A stretch of 64,000 nt of DNA from Cupriavidus necator (GTDB taxonomy: Bacteria > Pseudomonadota > Gammaproteobacteria > Burkholderiales > Burkholderiaceae), in assembly GCA_022041995.1 (NCBI GenBank), contig CP074386.1, positions 310,001-374,000 of the forward strand, read 5' to 3'. Positions within the stretch are counted from its first letter, which is position 1; the number at the start of each line of letters is the position of its first letter. Under the pieces are notes generated by a model, which searched no databases, had not been told where the DNA came from, and saw nothing but the letters and a program-made list of their open reading frames with translations. Positions 39,201-48,641 of this stretch are shown piece by piece. A program made the translations under genes and the position numbers.

Positions 39201-41222
39201 TCGACTGGCACAGCTGGGGTTCCGAGCTAACGCGCCCGGCCAGCCGCAGCGTCGCCTCACGAGCCTCTTCCTTGTCCGGCCACTTCGAAAGCGCATTGAG
39301 CGCGTTGGTCACCTCCCGCGCATCCATCGACTCGCGCAGCCGCGCATCCCCCTCAGCCTCCGAGGTCAGGCGATCGGCCAGTACCAGCGCGGCGTCGCGG
39401 GCCTCGTCCGCGCCCGGCCACTTCGAGAGCGCGTTCAGGGCATTGGACACATGTTTCGCCTCCATCGACTGGCACAGCTGGGGTTCCGAGCTAACGCGCT
39501 CGGCCAGCCGCAGCGCCGCCTTACGAGCCTCTTCCTTGTCCGGCCACTTCGAGAGCGCGTTCAGGGCATTGGACACATGTTTCGCCTCCATCGACTGGCA
39601 CAGCTGGGGTTCCGAGCTAACGCGCTCGGCCAGCCGCAGCGCGGCGTCGCGGGCCTTGTCTTCCTCCGGCCACTTCGAGAGCGCATTGAGCGCGGTGGCC
39701 ACGGCCCACGCCTCCATCGACTGGCACAGCTGGGGTTCCGATGTGAGGCGCCGGGCCAGGCACCGTACCGCCTCGCTGACCCGATGCGACGCCGGCCACT
39801 TTGAGAATGCATTGAGCGCGTTGGCAACATGCTGCCCGTCCATCCGCTGGCGCAGCTTTGCGTCCGATGTCACGCGTTCGGCCAGCCGCAGCGCCGCCTG
39901 ACGCGCATCGGCTTCGTCAGGCCACTTCGAGAGAGCGTTGACCGTGATGGCCACCCCAGCGCATTCATCGACTCGCGCAGCGGCGCGTCTGCCGCAACGT
40001 GCCTGGCCAGCTCCAGTGCGTTCTCCCTGACCCTGCCATCGTCCGACCACTTGCTCAGGGCATTGAGCACATTTGACATATCCTGTGCGTTCAGCCCCGG
40101 GATCAGACCATGCGATCGAAGATGCCTGACAAGACCGGACACCGCATCGCAGCACGCCGGGCGCTCCGGCGCCTTGGACAGCGCATTGCACAGCATGGCG
40201 GCTTGCCGTCCGTTCAGCCTGTGCAGCGCGCCCGGCCTCAGCAGTTCGGTCGCGATGCTTCGCAGCGCTAGCCGGCAGATCTCGCTGTCGGCATGCTTGC
40301 TAAGCTTGTTGGCAAGATGCACATAGCTTGCAGCCGGCTCGCCCCGGCACCAGTCGGTGTCCACAAGATAGTGCGCCGCCAGTTCAACCGTCTCGCGAAC
40401 GTCGTTGGCCCGCGCAGGCGGTATGTTCCTGACCTTGTTCCTGACCTGCAGTTTCTGCAAATACAAGTCCAGGAAGTGCAGGTTGTCGCCGGCATAGTCT
40501 GGGCGCAGAAAGACCAGTGCCTGCCCGTAGCCGTTGCGCTGTGCCAGCACGTTCTCCCTTGCCATCCGGATGGCAAATTCAGGGAAATCGGCATCCTTCG
40601 CGTTGCCGGAAAGCACTTGCTGCTGCGCATACCGTTGGTTCCTGAGCTGCCGGCCGAACTCGTGTTCAGGATACGTCAGGACTCTCCCCAGATTCCGGCT
40701 GCGGCGCTGTGGTTCGCTCGGCTCGATGCGCATCCTCGAGTGGTGCCTTTCATCCAGCGCTTCAATCGCATCGCGGGCCGGTCGCTTGCGCGATGGCGCC
40801 GCCGCGGCGATCTGATACCTCTCCATCCCGCTTGCAGCAAGGGTTGACCGCAGCTGCTGGTCCGGCAGGTTGCGCGTGCTGGGCGGCCACGACGACTGGG
40901 CCCTGCGGGGTGCATCGTCCGCTGCTCGGTCTGACACAGGCCTCCCGCTACTCGGCAAAGCGCGCAACGGATGTCCGGCAGTATCCTCGTCCCCCTGTGG
41001 CCGTGAAGCGAATGCCCTTTGCCGTTGAGGTCCGGAATAAGGCTGCATCCTGCGCTGCTGGCGACGCGCTGCCAGGCCTTCCCGCCGCGGCAACGCGTCA
41101 AGGACCGTGTCTGTCCTCCGGGACGCAGGTTCGGGCCGCGAAGTCGGGGACTGTCCGGGTGCAGCCTCGTCAATCTTCTGATCGCCACCAGCGTCCGGAC
41201 TCGCCGGGCTGCCAATTCTCAT
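33221..41222 (-). pseudogene. Giant SKWP-repeat type III effector, copy B (two frameshifts)
   Basis: Nearly identical to copy A with about three more SKWP units. Three frames must be joined. The N-terminus (41222 to about 39955) is separated from the main frame (to about 34545) by a one-base loss in CCACCCCAGCG where copies A and C keep the frame. The main frame meets the C-terminal frame (to 33221) at a G-run at 34544-34549, five G here and six in copy A. Unlike copy A, the last part is readable to the end: the second RelA/SpoT-like domain, then PPQGIEMILSFDLYAEPSIA, a Pro-rich linker, NNCLLDTALQL and HTPGHFQPLWPRR. If the frame breaks are sequencing errors, this is a full effector of about 2,660 residues. 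Confidence 0.85.
38470..40200 (-). repeat. SKWP repeat array of effector copy B
   Basis: About fourteen units with the cores LNALSKWP, LNAFSKWP or LNALSKWS, of the same two lengths as in copy A. Variants of the turn are EEDKARD, DKEEARK, DADEASA and GADEARD. The order differs from copy A, so units were gained, lost or shuffled by recombination. Confidence 0.88.
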
Positions 41223-41481
41223 AGCTATGCCCCTTCTCTAGTAGTTACCTCGCAGGCCGTTGTAATAGCTTCCGCCGTTGTCATCGGATCGGGCGGGTAG
41301 ACCGTTGAAACAAGCGGCTATGTCGGGATAGTGGAATCAGGACGAGTAAGCCCCAACTCAACAGCCATTACGGGGGACAATCCGGACTCTTGAGGAAACA
41401 AGACGGGCGCATCTCATGCTGGCGGTGTCGATCAAGAGCGGAGATGGACAAGCACAGTTGGGATATCGCATTGGAGTGTTT

Positions 41482-41533
41482 GGCATCTTGCCAGCGTCAT
41501 ACTGAGGGCGTCGCGACGACGCTGCAAGATGCC
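41482..41533. repeat. Intergenic hairpin upstream of SKWP copy B
   Basis: The same 16-17 bp stem as at 11526-11577, GGCATCTTGCCAGCGTC with GACGCTGCAAGATGCC. Copies B and C keep about 95 bases next to it (from GACTCTTGAGG to GGAGTG) that copy A has lost. Confidence 0.7.
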
Positions 41534-41599
41534 ATCGGTGGACGTCGTTTTGGCACGCAGGCAAGAAGGCGTCCTGATTCTCGATAACCTGAGAGTGAA

Positions 41600-41785
41600 T
41601 CACAGCAAGCCGTCACCTCGCGTGCACCGGCTCGCACCGAACTGCAACTTCAAGGCTTTGTCGTGGGTCTGCACAGTGTTCAGAGACAGCCGAGCGTATT
41701 CGATGTTACTTTCCGGTTCGAGATCGTCGATGTCTTGCGCATCACCAAGCAGTAGCAGCGCGGCGATTTCATGCGGACTGAGCAT
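41600..41785 (-). CDS. Small protein sharing its tail with the XopAI-like locus
   Basis: A 61-residue ORF, MLSPHEIAALLLLGDAQDID then DLEP, followed by ESNIEYARLSLNTVQTHDKA and LKLQFGASR. The second half is almost identical to the tail frame after the XopAI-like genes at 11644 and 46931, where a different sequence precedes it. The N-terminal helix pattern is common in small phage or plasmid proteins, but I cannot name a function. It lies upstream of SKWP copy B in the place the XopAI-like gene holds in copy A. Confidence 0.5.
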   Translation of the reverse strand: MLSPHEIAALLLLGDAQDIDDLEPESNIEYARLSLNTVQTHDKALKLQFGASRCTRGDGLL

Positions 41786-42105
41786 GTCAGGCTCCTTCGT
41801 CGGGTGTCGAAAAAAGGAACTACGACTGCTTGTCCGTGGACGGAGTTCCACGGAGGATGATTGGAACAACACCAAGTGAATTCGGTGCGAGGACGCGCTG
41901 AGTATGCGCACACCGAGCGTTGACACTAATCGTTCTTGTCGCCGGAATCAAGTGCTACGTGTGCTGCAATGCAGCGACGAAGCGGAAACCCATCGGATTG
42001 TTGGTCGATGTCTCAGACGTTTCGCAACCCAATGGTGCGCCGCGGATCACCGCAGATTGCGACAAAGGTTATACTCCGCGCTCCAACGAACAACGGATAA
42101 TCAAC

Positions 42106-42564
42106 ATGGTCGCAGCAACCAAAGCAACGACACCGACGAGCGCGGTCACCAAAAAGAAGCCTGTCGCAAGGAAGCTGACGGTACCGACGAAGAAGGCGAG
42201 CGTGCTCGCACGTGAAGCCCAGGCCGCGAAAAAGCGCTTGCTGAAACTGCGCGCGGACACGAAGAAGGCGATTGAAGCGGCAAAGCGTGACGTCGCGAAA
42301 GCCACGGAGGCCGCAAAGTCTGCCGCGCGTTTTGAAAAGCAAGCCGCCAAGGACAAGCTCGCGGCGAAGAAGGCGAAGGCTGCAAGCGTCAAGAAGGCAT
42401 CGGCCAAAGCCACCGCCACGAAGGTCGCCCCGAAAAAGGCGGCCGGTAGCAAAGCCGCCGCAACGGTCACGCCGAAGAAGGCCGCAGTGAAAGCCGTGGC
42501 GAAGAAGCGAACCGCGGCGAAGAAAGTAGCACCGGCCGTCACGACTCCCGAAGCTTCGGCGTAA
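42106..42564 (+). CDS. Histone H1-like lysine/alanine-rich DNA-binding protein
   Basis: A 152-residue protein starting MVAATKATTPTSAVTKKKPV. Composition is dominated by Lys and Ala, with a coiled helical part (AREAQAAKKRLLKLRADTKK, then AIEAAKRDVAKATEAAKSAA) and a tail of AxKKA repeats (KVAPKKAAGSKAAATVTPKK). There are no aromatic residues apart from one Phe. Such H1-like proteins (HctB/AlgP-like) bind DNA non-specifically and can silence or compact it. It is the only gene in this stretch oriented away from SKWP copy B. A GGGCGC/GCGCCC hairpin at 42617-42634 could be its terminator. Confidence 0.75.
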   Translation: MVAATKATTPTSAVTKKKPVARKLTVPTKKASVLAREAQAAKKRLLKLRADTKKAIEAAKRDVAKATEAAKSAARFEKQAAKDKLAAKKAKAASVKKASAKATATKVAPKKAAGSKAAATVTPKKAAVKAVAKKRTAAKKVAPAVTTPEASA

Positions 42565-42998
42565 TATTTGCGCGTCGACTGAACTGGCCTTCGGCAACCG
42601 GTCGATTGAAGCAGGATGGGCGCACACCGGCGCCCAGTTTGATCGCCCCAGACAAGCCGCACTGAGCTTCGGCCTGTTTTTCACCAGCAGTATCCCGCCT
42701 CTGGCTTTGACTTCGTTAGTGCTGCGGCCAGATCCCGTTGATGCTGTGCTCGACTCCACGCACGCCCCCATATCTTGATTCCGGGGTTTTGCACCCGCTA
42801 ATCGCTGGCCATCTGAATACATCTGGCGGGGCAATCACTGGCACTCCGGAGCCGAGAACACGTTTTGACTGCGCGCCGTGGCAAACAGCAACGCGCGTCA
42901 CCATGAATTGAACCCCGCATGCCGAGCGCTCGACGCATACCCATGACATTCGTCTGCGGCTGTGCGTACCCATTTCTGCGAGCCGTGAAAGGGGCGTC
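42565..42998. other. Intergenic, no gene recognised
   Basis: About 430 bases between the H1-like gene and the IS at 42999. Apart from the hairpin TGGGCGC-ACACC-GGCGCCCA at about 42616-42635 I see nothing I can name. Confidence 0.4.
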
Positions 42999-44698
42999 GG
43001 CGTGGTTCAAAAGCCGGCTTTTTTGCGTTAAACGGACGAGCTGAACCGTCCTGCATAAAAATGCAGAATTGGTAAGGAATGCGATGCAAACTGGAGGCCT
43101 GCAACGACCTCCCCGGCATCAGATCTGCCGGGGTTGAAGCGGGCCGAGTCCGAGCAGCGTCAGCCAGTGCGAATGTGCTTCCCCGGTCATCGCTTCGCGC
43201 GGACTTTTGCCGACCCGCGCGCTGCAACGGCTGCGTGTGAAGCGACGATGATTGACGAAGAATTTCAGCAGCTCCAGCCAGGCGCGACCGCCGCCCAGAT
43301 GGTGCCGCAGCGTCAGGCAGTTGCGCAGGCGCGAGTTCAGGTTCTCCACCAGGGAACTGCTACGCGGAGTGTCGTGCAGCGCCTGCGAAACCGCAGTCCA
43401 GACTTCGTGGAACCGGCGGCCGATGGCCGCATGCAGCCGGTTCCATGCCTGCCAGAATGCGACGGAGGTTTCCGGCTTGCGGTGCAACAGGCACGTTGCC
43501 CGTACGAGATGCCCGGCGACGGCAGTATCGCTTGCGATGGCGTCGAGCTTCTGGTCCAGCACGCCGGCGAAGGCGAGCAGATCGTTGCGCTGGTTTTGCA
43601 GGGCCACGCGCATCGTGCCGATGCGTGAGGGATCTTCAGGTTCACGCTGACGAAGTTGCTCGACGATAAAGTCGAACAGCTCCTGGCGGGTCGGCAGATC
43701 GGGCCCGGCCAGCGACAGGACATCGCGCTCCAGCCACAGGGCAAGTGTGCGAAGGTCGTCCGCGCGCTGATGTGCCCGCGCCTCGAGCGGGCGAAGTTCG
43801 TCAAGCCGGTCAATCAGGAGGCTGTCCTGGCAGCGCCGGCGGGGATTGGCCAGTCGCGCTTCGAGGGCTTTGCGTTCAGTGCGTACGCCGCTGGCCAGAC
43901 GTGTCCAGATGTTGGCCAGGGTTTCGAACTGCTGGCAGATATGGAAAACATCGCCGTGACAGGGGGTATCGGGCCATGCGAGCTTCTGGCCTGCGCGCAG
44001 ACCCGTGCCGGCGTCGGCAACAGTAAAGTCGGGATGCAGTCCCTGCCTCTGCAGGTCCAGCAGATGGATGGCCCAGGTATCGCCATCACGGTGGTCTTCG
44101 TCAGCCAGCAGATAGCAGTAGGTGGAAGCCGCATCGATGCCGGTAAGAACCGGCCGGGTCCCCTGAAAGATCTCGTCGTGCAGTCCCACCCGGATGGCCG
44201 ACAGGTCGATGCTGTTGTTGATGGCCATCGCCCGCTGCGCGGCACGCTGGTGAACATTGTGCACGGTGCCCAGGCTGATGGACACGCCCAGCAGGTCGCT
44301 CATGAATTCGATGACGCCGCGCATCGAGGCGTGGCCGATCATCGTCAGTGCGAGGATGACCTGCTCCAGCCATCGTCGGGTCACCGGCAGCGAGAACAGG
44401 ACCTTGTCGGCGTCTTCGTCGATTTGCGTTGTCGAAAAGGCTTCATCCAGCGCGGCGCTCGCCTTGCGCATCTGGCGATAGACGAGTGGACGGCTGACAC
44501 CGTGGCGGGCGGCCATGGCGCTGACGGGTTCAGCGCCCGCCAGGGCGCGAACGGCCATCATCTTGCGGTCGCAGCCAGCCGGTTTTACGGAAACAGGGCA
44601 GACGGATGAAGTCATGGGGACGCCGAAATTAAAGTGGGCCACATTATCCCGCACTTTCATTTCTGCCCTGCCTGTGTAACGCCGGGATGAACCACGCC
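42999..44698 (-). mobile_element. 1.7-kb IS, copy A (family not assigned)
   Basis: Ends begin GGCGTGGTTCAAAAGCCGG and, at the other side inverted, GGCGTGGTTCATCCCGGCG. The sequence matches the inverted copy at 48642-50341 over 1,700 bp. It truncates SKWP copy C at GACGATCGGC. The left flank is unrelated to the effector, so no target duplication is seen and a deletion or recombination followed insertion. Confidence 0.85.
43119..44660 (-). CDS. DDE-type transposase of the 1.7-kb IS (copy A)
   Basis: Up to 513 residues from MKVRDNVAHFNF; MTSSVCPVSVKPAGCDRKMM 15 codons later is an alternative start. The N-terminal HTH (VSAMAARHGVSRPLVYRQMR) is followed by a catalytic-looking core: IRVGLHDEIFQGTRPVLTGI with D, FTVADAGTGLRAGQKLAWPD, PCHGDVFHICQQFETLANIW, and RSSSLVENLNSRLRNCLTLR with the likely E. 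The C-terminus is basic (RFTRSRCSARVGKSPREAMT). I do not assign the family. The gene continues in frame upstream into SKWP copy C by chance. Confidence 0.85.
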   Translation of the reverse strand: MKVRDNVAHFNFGVPMTSSVCPVSVKPAGCDRKMMAVRALAGAEPVSAMAARHGVSRPLVYRQMRKASAALDEAFSTTQIDEDADKVLFSLPVTRRWLEQVILALTMIGHASMRGVIEFMSDLLGVSISLGTVHNVHQRAAQRAMAINNSIDLSAIRVGLHDEIFQGTRPVLTGIDAASTYCYLLADEDHRDGDTWAIHLLDLQRQGLHPDFTVADAGTGLRAGQKLAWPDTPCHGDVFHICQQFETLANIWTRLASGVRTERKALEARLANPRRRCQDSLLIDRLDELRPLEARAHQRADDLRTLALWLERDVLSLAGPDLPTRQELFDFIVEQLRQREPEDPSRIGTMRVALQNQRNDLLAFAGVLDQKLDAIASDTAVAGHLVRATCLLHRKPETSVAFWQAWNRLHAAIGRRFHEVWTAVSQALHDTPRSSSLVENLNSRLRNCLTLRHHLGGGRAWLELLKFFVNHRRFTRSRCSARVGKSPREAMTGEAHSHWLTLLGLGPLQPRQI

Positions 44699-46552
44699 GA
44701 CGATCGGCAAGCGCCAGCGCCGCGGCGCTTGCCTCGTCCGCGTCCGGCCACTTCGAGAACGCGTTCAGGGCGTTGGCCACGGCCTGCGCCTCCATCGACT
44801 GGCACAGCTGGGGTTCCGAGCTAACGCGCTCGGCCAGCCGCAGCGCCGCCTTACGAGCCTCTTCCTTGTCCGGCCACTTCGAGAGCGCGTTCAGGGCATT
44901 GGACACATGTTTCGCCTCCATCGACTGGCACAGCTGGGGTTCCGAGCTAACGCGCTCGGCCAGCCGCAGCGCGGCGTCGCGGGCCTTGGCCTGGTCCGGC
45001 CACTTCGAGAGCGCATTGAGCGCGGTGGCCACCTCCCACGCCTCCATCGACTGGCACAGCTGGGGTTCCGATGTGAGGCGCCGGGCCAGGCACCGTACCG
45101 CCTCGCTGGCCCGATGCGACGCCGGCCACTTTGAGAATGCATTGAGCGCGTTGGCAACATGCTGCCCGTCCATCCGCTGGCGCAGCCCCGCATCCGATGC
45201 CACGCGTCCGGCCAGCGGCAGCACCGCCTGACGCGCATCGGCTTCGTCAGGCCACTTCGAGAGAGCGTTGAGCGCGTTGGCCACCGCCTGCGCATTCATC
45301 GACTCGCGCAGCGGCGCGTCTGCCGCAACGCGCCTGGCCAGCTCCAGTGCGTTCTCCCTGACCCTGCCATCGTAGGGCCACTTGCTCAGGGCATTGAGCA
45401 GATTTGACATATCCTGTGCGTTCAGCCCCGGGATCAGACCATGCGATCGAAGATGCCTGACAAGACCGGACACCGCATCGCAGCACGCCGGGCGCTCCGG
45501 CGCCTTGGACAGCGCATTGCACAGCATGGCGGCTTGCCGTCCGTTCAGCCTGTGCAGCGCGCCCGGCCTCAGCAGTTCGGTCGCGATGCTTCGCAGCGCT
45601 AGCCGGCAGATCTCGCTGTCGGCATGCTTGCTAACTTGTTGGCGAAATGCACGTAGCTTGCAGCCGGCGCGCCCCGGCACCAGTCGGTGTCCACAAGATA
45701 GTGCGCCGCCAGTTCAACCGCCTCGCGAACGTCGTTGGCCCGCGCAGGCGGTATGTTCCTGACCTTGTTCCTGACCTGCAGTTTCTGCAAATACAAGTCC
45801 AGGAAGTGCAGGTTGTCGCCGGCATAGTCTGGGCGCAGAAAGACCAGTGCCTGCCCGTAGCCGTTGCGCTGTGCCAGCACGTTCTCCCTTGCCATCCGGA
45901 TGGCAAGTTCAGGGAAATCGGCATCCTTCGCGTTGCCGGAAAGCACTTGCTGCTGCGCATACCGTTGGTTCCTGAGCTGCCGGCCGAACTCGTGTTCAGG
46001 ATACGTCAGGACTCTCCCCAGATTCCGGCTGCGGCGCTGTGGTTCGCTCGGCTCGATGCGCATCCTCGAGTGGTGCCTTTCATCCAGCGCTTCAATCGCA
46101 TCGCGGGCCGGTCGCTTGCGCGATGGCGCCGCCGCGGCGATCTGATACCTCTCCATCCCGCTTGCAGCAAGGGTTGACCGCAGCTGCTGGTCCGGCAGGT
46201 TGCGCGTGCTGGGCGGCCACGACGACTGGGCCCTGCGGGGTGCATCGTCCGCTGCTCGGTCTGACACAGGCCTCCCGCTACTCGGCAAAGCGCGCAACGG
46301 ATGTCCGGCAGTATCCTCGTCCCCCTGTGGCCGTGAAGCGAATGCCCTTTGCCGTTGAGGTCCGGAATAAGGCTGCATCCTGCGCTGCTGGCGACGCGCT
46401 GCCAGGTCTTCCCGCCGCGGCAACGTGTCAAGGACCGTGTCTGTCCTCCGGGACGCAGGTTCGGGCCGCGAAGTCGGGGACTGTCCGGGTGCAGCCTCGT
46501 CAATCTTCTGATCGCCACCAGCGTCCGGACTCGCCGGGCTGCCAATTCTCAT
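44699..46552 (-). pseudogene. SKWP effector copy C, 3' truncated
   Basis: It starts at 46552 with the same N-terminus as copies A and B and reaches only seven SKWP units before the IS at 44698. A base is missing at about 45633 (CTTGCTAACTTG against CTTGCTAAGCTTG in A and B), which stops the first frame at 45599. The middle region, RelA/SpoT-like domains and OTU-like domain are all absent. No functional effector is expected, but a short secreted N-terminal product of 317 residues is possible. Confidence 0.88.
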
Positions 46553-46812
46553 AGCTATGCCCCTTCTCCAGTAGTTACCTGGCAGGCTGTTAAAATAGCT
46601 CCGGCCGTTGTCATCGGATCGGGCGGGTAGACCGTTGAAACAAGCGGCTATGTCGGGATAGTGGAATCAGGACGAGTAAGCCCCAACTCAACAGCCATTA
46701 CGGGGGGACAATCCGGACTCTTGAGGAAACAAGACGGGCGCATCTCATGCTGGCGGTGTCGATCAAGAGCGGAGATGGACAAGCACAGTTGGGATATCGC
46801 ATTGGAGTGTTT

Positions 46813-46864
46813 GGCATCTTGCCAGCGTCATACTGAGGGCGTCGCGACGACGCTGCAAGATGCC
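46813..46864. repeat. Intergenic hairpin upstream of SKWP copy C
   Basis: The third copy of the GGCATCTTGCCAGCGTC / GACGCTGCAAGATGCC hairpin, in the same position between the XopAI-like tail and the SKWP start. Confidence 0.7.
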
Positions 46865-46930
46865 ATCGGTGGACGTCGTTTTGGCACGCAGGCAAGAAGG
46901 TGTCCTGATTCTCGATAACCTGAGAGAGAA

Positions 46931-47519
46931 TCACAGCAAGCCGTCACCTCGCGTGCACCGGCTCGCACCGAACTGCAACTTCAAGGCTTTGTCGTGGGTC
47001 TGCACAGTGTTCAGAGACAGCCGAGCGTATTCGATGTTACTTTCAGCATCATTCGGTGAAAAATTCGACCGCTTTACCAGTGCCTCGACGGCGCTGTACA
47101 GGCACTTCTCTTGTCGTGTTATGTTGCAACAACTCAGCAAGGCGTGCGCTTGCTCTGCCGTGCCCGGGGTCTGGCAGGGTCGCCAGTATAGGGGTCTTCC
47201 TCCAAATGAAAGTTGTTCCCAACGCCGATCGTTCGCACCACCGCCGGCTGGTCAGCGTCGGCAAACATGGCAAACTCCTTCGCCATCTCTCGATCAGATG
47301 ACAAGTAGTGGTGTTCGCCCGAAGCAGTCACACCAGAGCTACTGAAATTCATCAGGAAATTTGCGCTTCCGCCATCTGTGGCTCCACTCCCTTTACGCTC
47401 GTTCACGAAGCCATTTCTGCGAAGAGATGACACGTGTTCGCGCTTGGTTCCATGCCAAAGAACGCTCTCCTGATAGACCCGTTTGGCAAATGGCACCAGA
47501 CCATTCAAGGTCTCATTTC
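46931..47519 (-). pseudogene. XopAI-like effector, second copy, 5' truncated
   Basis: It is identical in most positions to 11644-12250, with LVPFAKRVYQESVLWHGTKR, HHYLSSDREMAKEFAMFADA and FHLEEDPYTGDPARPR and the same frame break, then the tail frame to 46931. The N-terminus with the acylation signal and the hrpII promoter is missing, replaced by an IS4-type remnant at 47520. It cannot be expressed from its own promoter. Confidence 0.8.
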
Positions 47520-48641
47520 ACTAGTGTCCGGTTAAATTTCGAACAAATTCAATTGGTTAGCGGCGTCGGGAACTTCTGACAGTGAAGAGTCGGGCTGAAA
47601 GGCCTGTGAAATAGGGGTTTTCTCGAAAACCGAGACGGACAAAATCTGTAGCAAAGTGTAGAGCGAGGCATTGAGTTGAAGCTCCTTCTTGACGATGGCG
47701 ATGAGCACGTAGATGGACACGGCGCACCAGATTTGCGTCTTCACCGCGTTCTCGCTCGTGCCGAGGAATTTCTTGATACGCAGATGCTGCTTGATCCATT
47801 TGAAAAACAATTCCACCTGCCAGCGGTTCTTGTACAGCGCGGCGATGGTGATAGGCGGCAGCGTTGTGTTGTTGGTCAGGAAGATCAAGGTCTTGCCGGA
47901 CTCCGGGTCCTTGAAGCGGATGCGGCGCAAGTGCTCAGGATAGTCTTGTGCAGAGTAAAAGCCGTTCAGGGCGATGGTCTGATCGCAGATGACACCGGTG
48001 CTGCGGTCTGTTGCGGCAGAGTAGAAGCGGCGGGCATTCATGTTGCTCTTGGCCCGCGTGACGAAGAATGCGCCGCTTTGATGAACCAGGTAGAGCCGAG
48101 CGAAATCCAGATAGCCGCGATCCATCACGTAGAACGCGCCTGCCTCGATGGGCAGGAAGTCGAGTACGTTCACTTCGTGCAGTTTGCCGTCGGAAATGTG
48201 GATGAAGGCGGGAATGGCGCCGCGCAAATCGAGCAGCGTGTGCATCTTGATCGCTGCCTTGGTCTTGCGAAACGGCGCCCAGTCGAACAACGACAGGCAC
48301 AGGTCGATGGTAGTGGCGTCCAGGGCGTAGATGGTTGCATCGAGATCGATATCCAGCGACTCGCTCGCATACAGCGCCCGAGCGCGCGTGATAAGGCGCA
48401 TCGCCAGCTCGTGATAGATGCGCCAGTCCCGCAGGTTCAGCGCATCCGACAGCGTCGAGCGCGCCGGCACGTTCTTCAATCCCATGTGAAAGAGCTTGCT
48501 GCGGTTGGCCGCCAGGCAGACCTCTATGTCGCGCAGCGACTCGCGCCAGGTCAACTGGGCGAACGACATGATGCGGAACAGATCGGCGCAGCCCAAGGTG
48601 CGCACGCCCGCATCTCCGCGATGCTTCTCGATAATGCGACC
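47520..48641 (-). pseudogene. IS4-family transposase (third type), N-terminus cut
   Basis: The minus strand reads RIIEKHRGDAGVRTLGCADL, ATIYALDATTIDLCLSLFDW with the first D, FYVMDRGYLDFARLYLVHQS with the second and IAALYKNRWQVELFFKWIKQ as the Y-R-E signature, ending LNLFEI at 47532. The start is cut by the IS at 48642, so the apparent MNHAGR start is formed by that IS. The left end near 47520 (ACTAGTGTCCGGTTAAATTT) interrupts the XopAI-like gene. Confidence 0.9.

Noticed and set aside
37934..39901. 655-residue plus-strand frame with ASIDWHSWGSELTRSASRSA repeats
   Set aside because: Antisense of the SKWP repeats of copy B. The apparent repeat protein only mirrors the real array.
41786..41880. 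A possible hrpII box upstream of the small gene before SKWP copy B
   Set aside because: One CGAA is present but no second CGAA follows at 16 bases; the match fails.
43119..45680. 853-residue SKWP-transposase fusion
   Set aside because: The SKWP part ends at the IS boundary 44698. The frame into the transposase is kept by chance through the IS leader.
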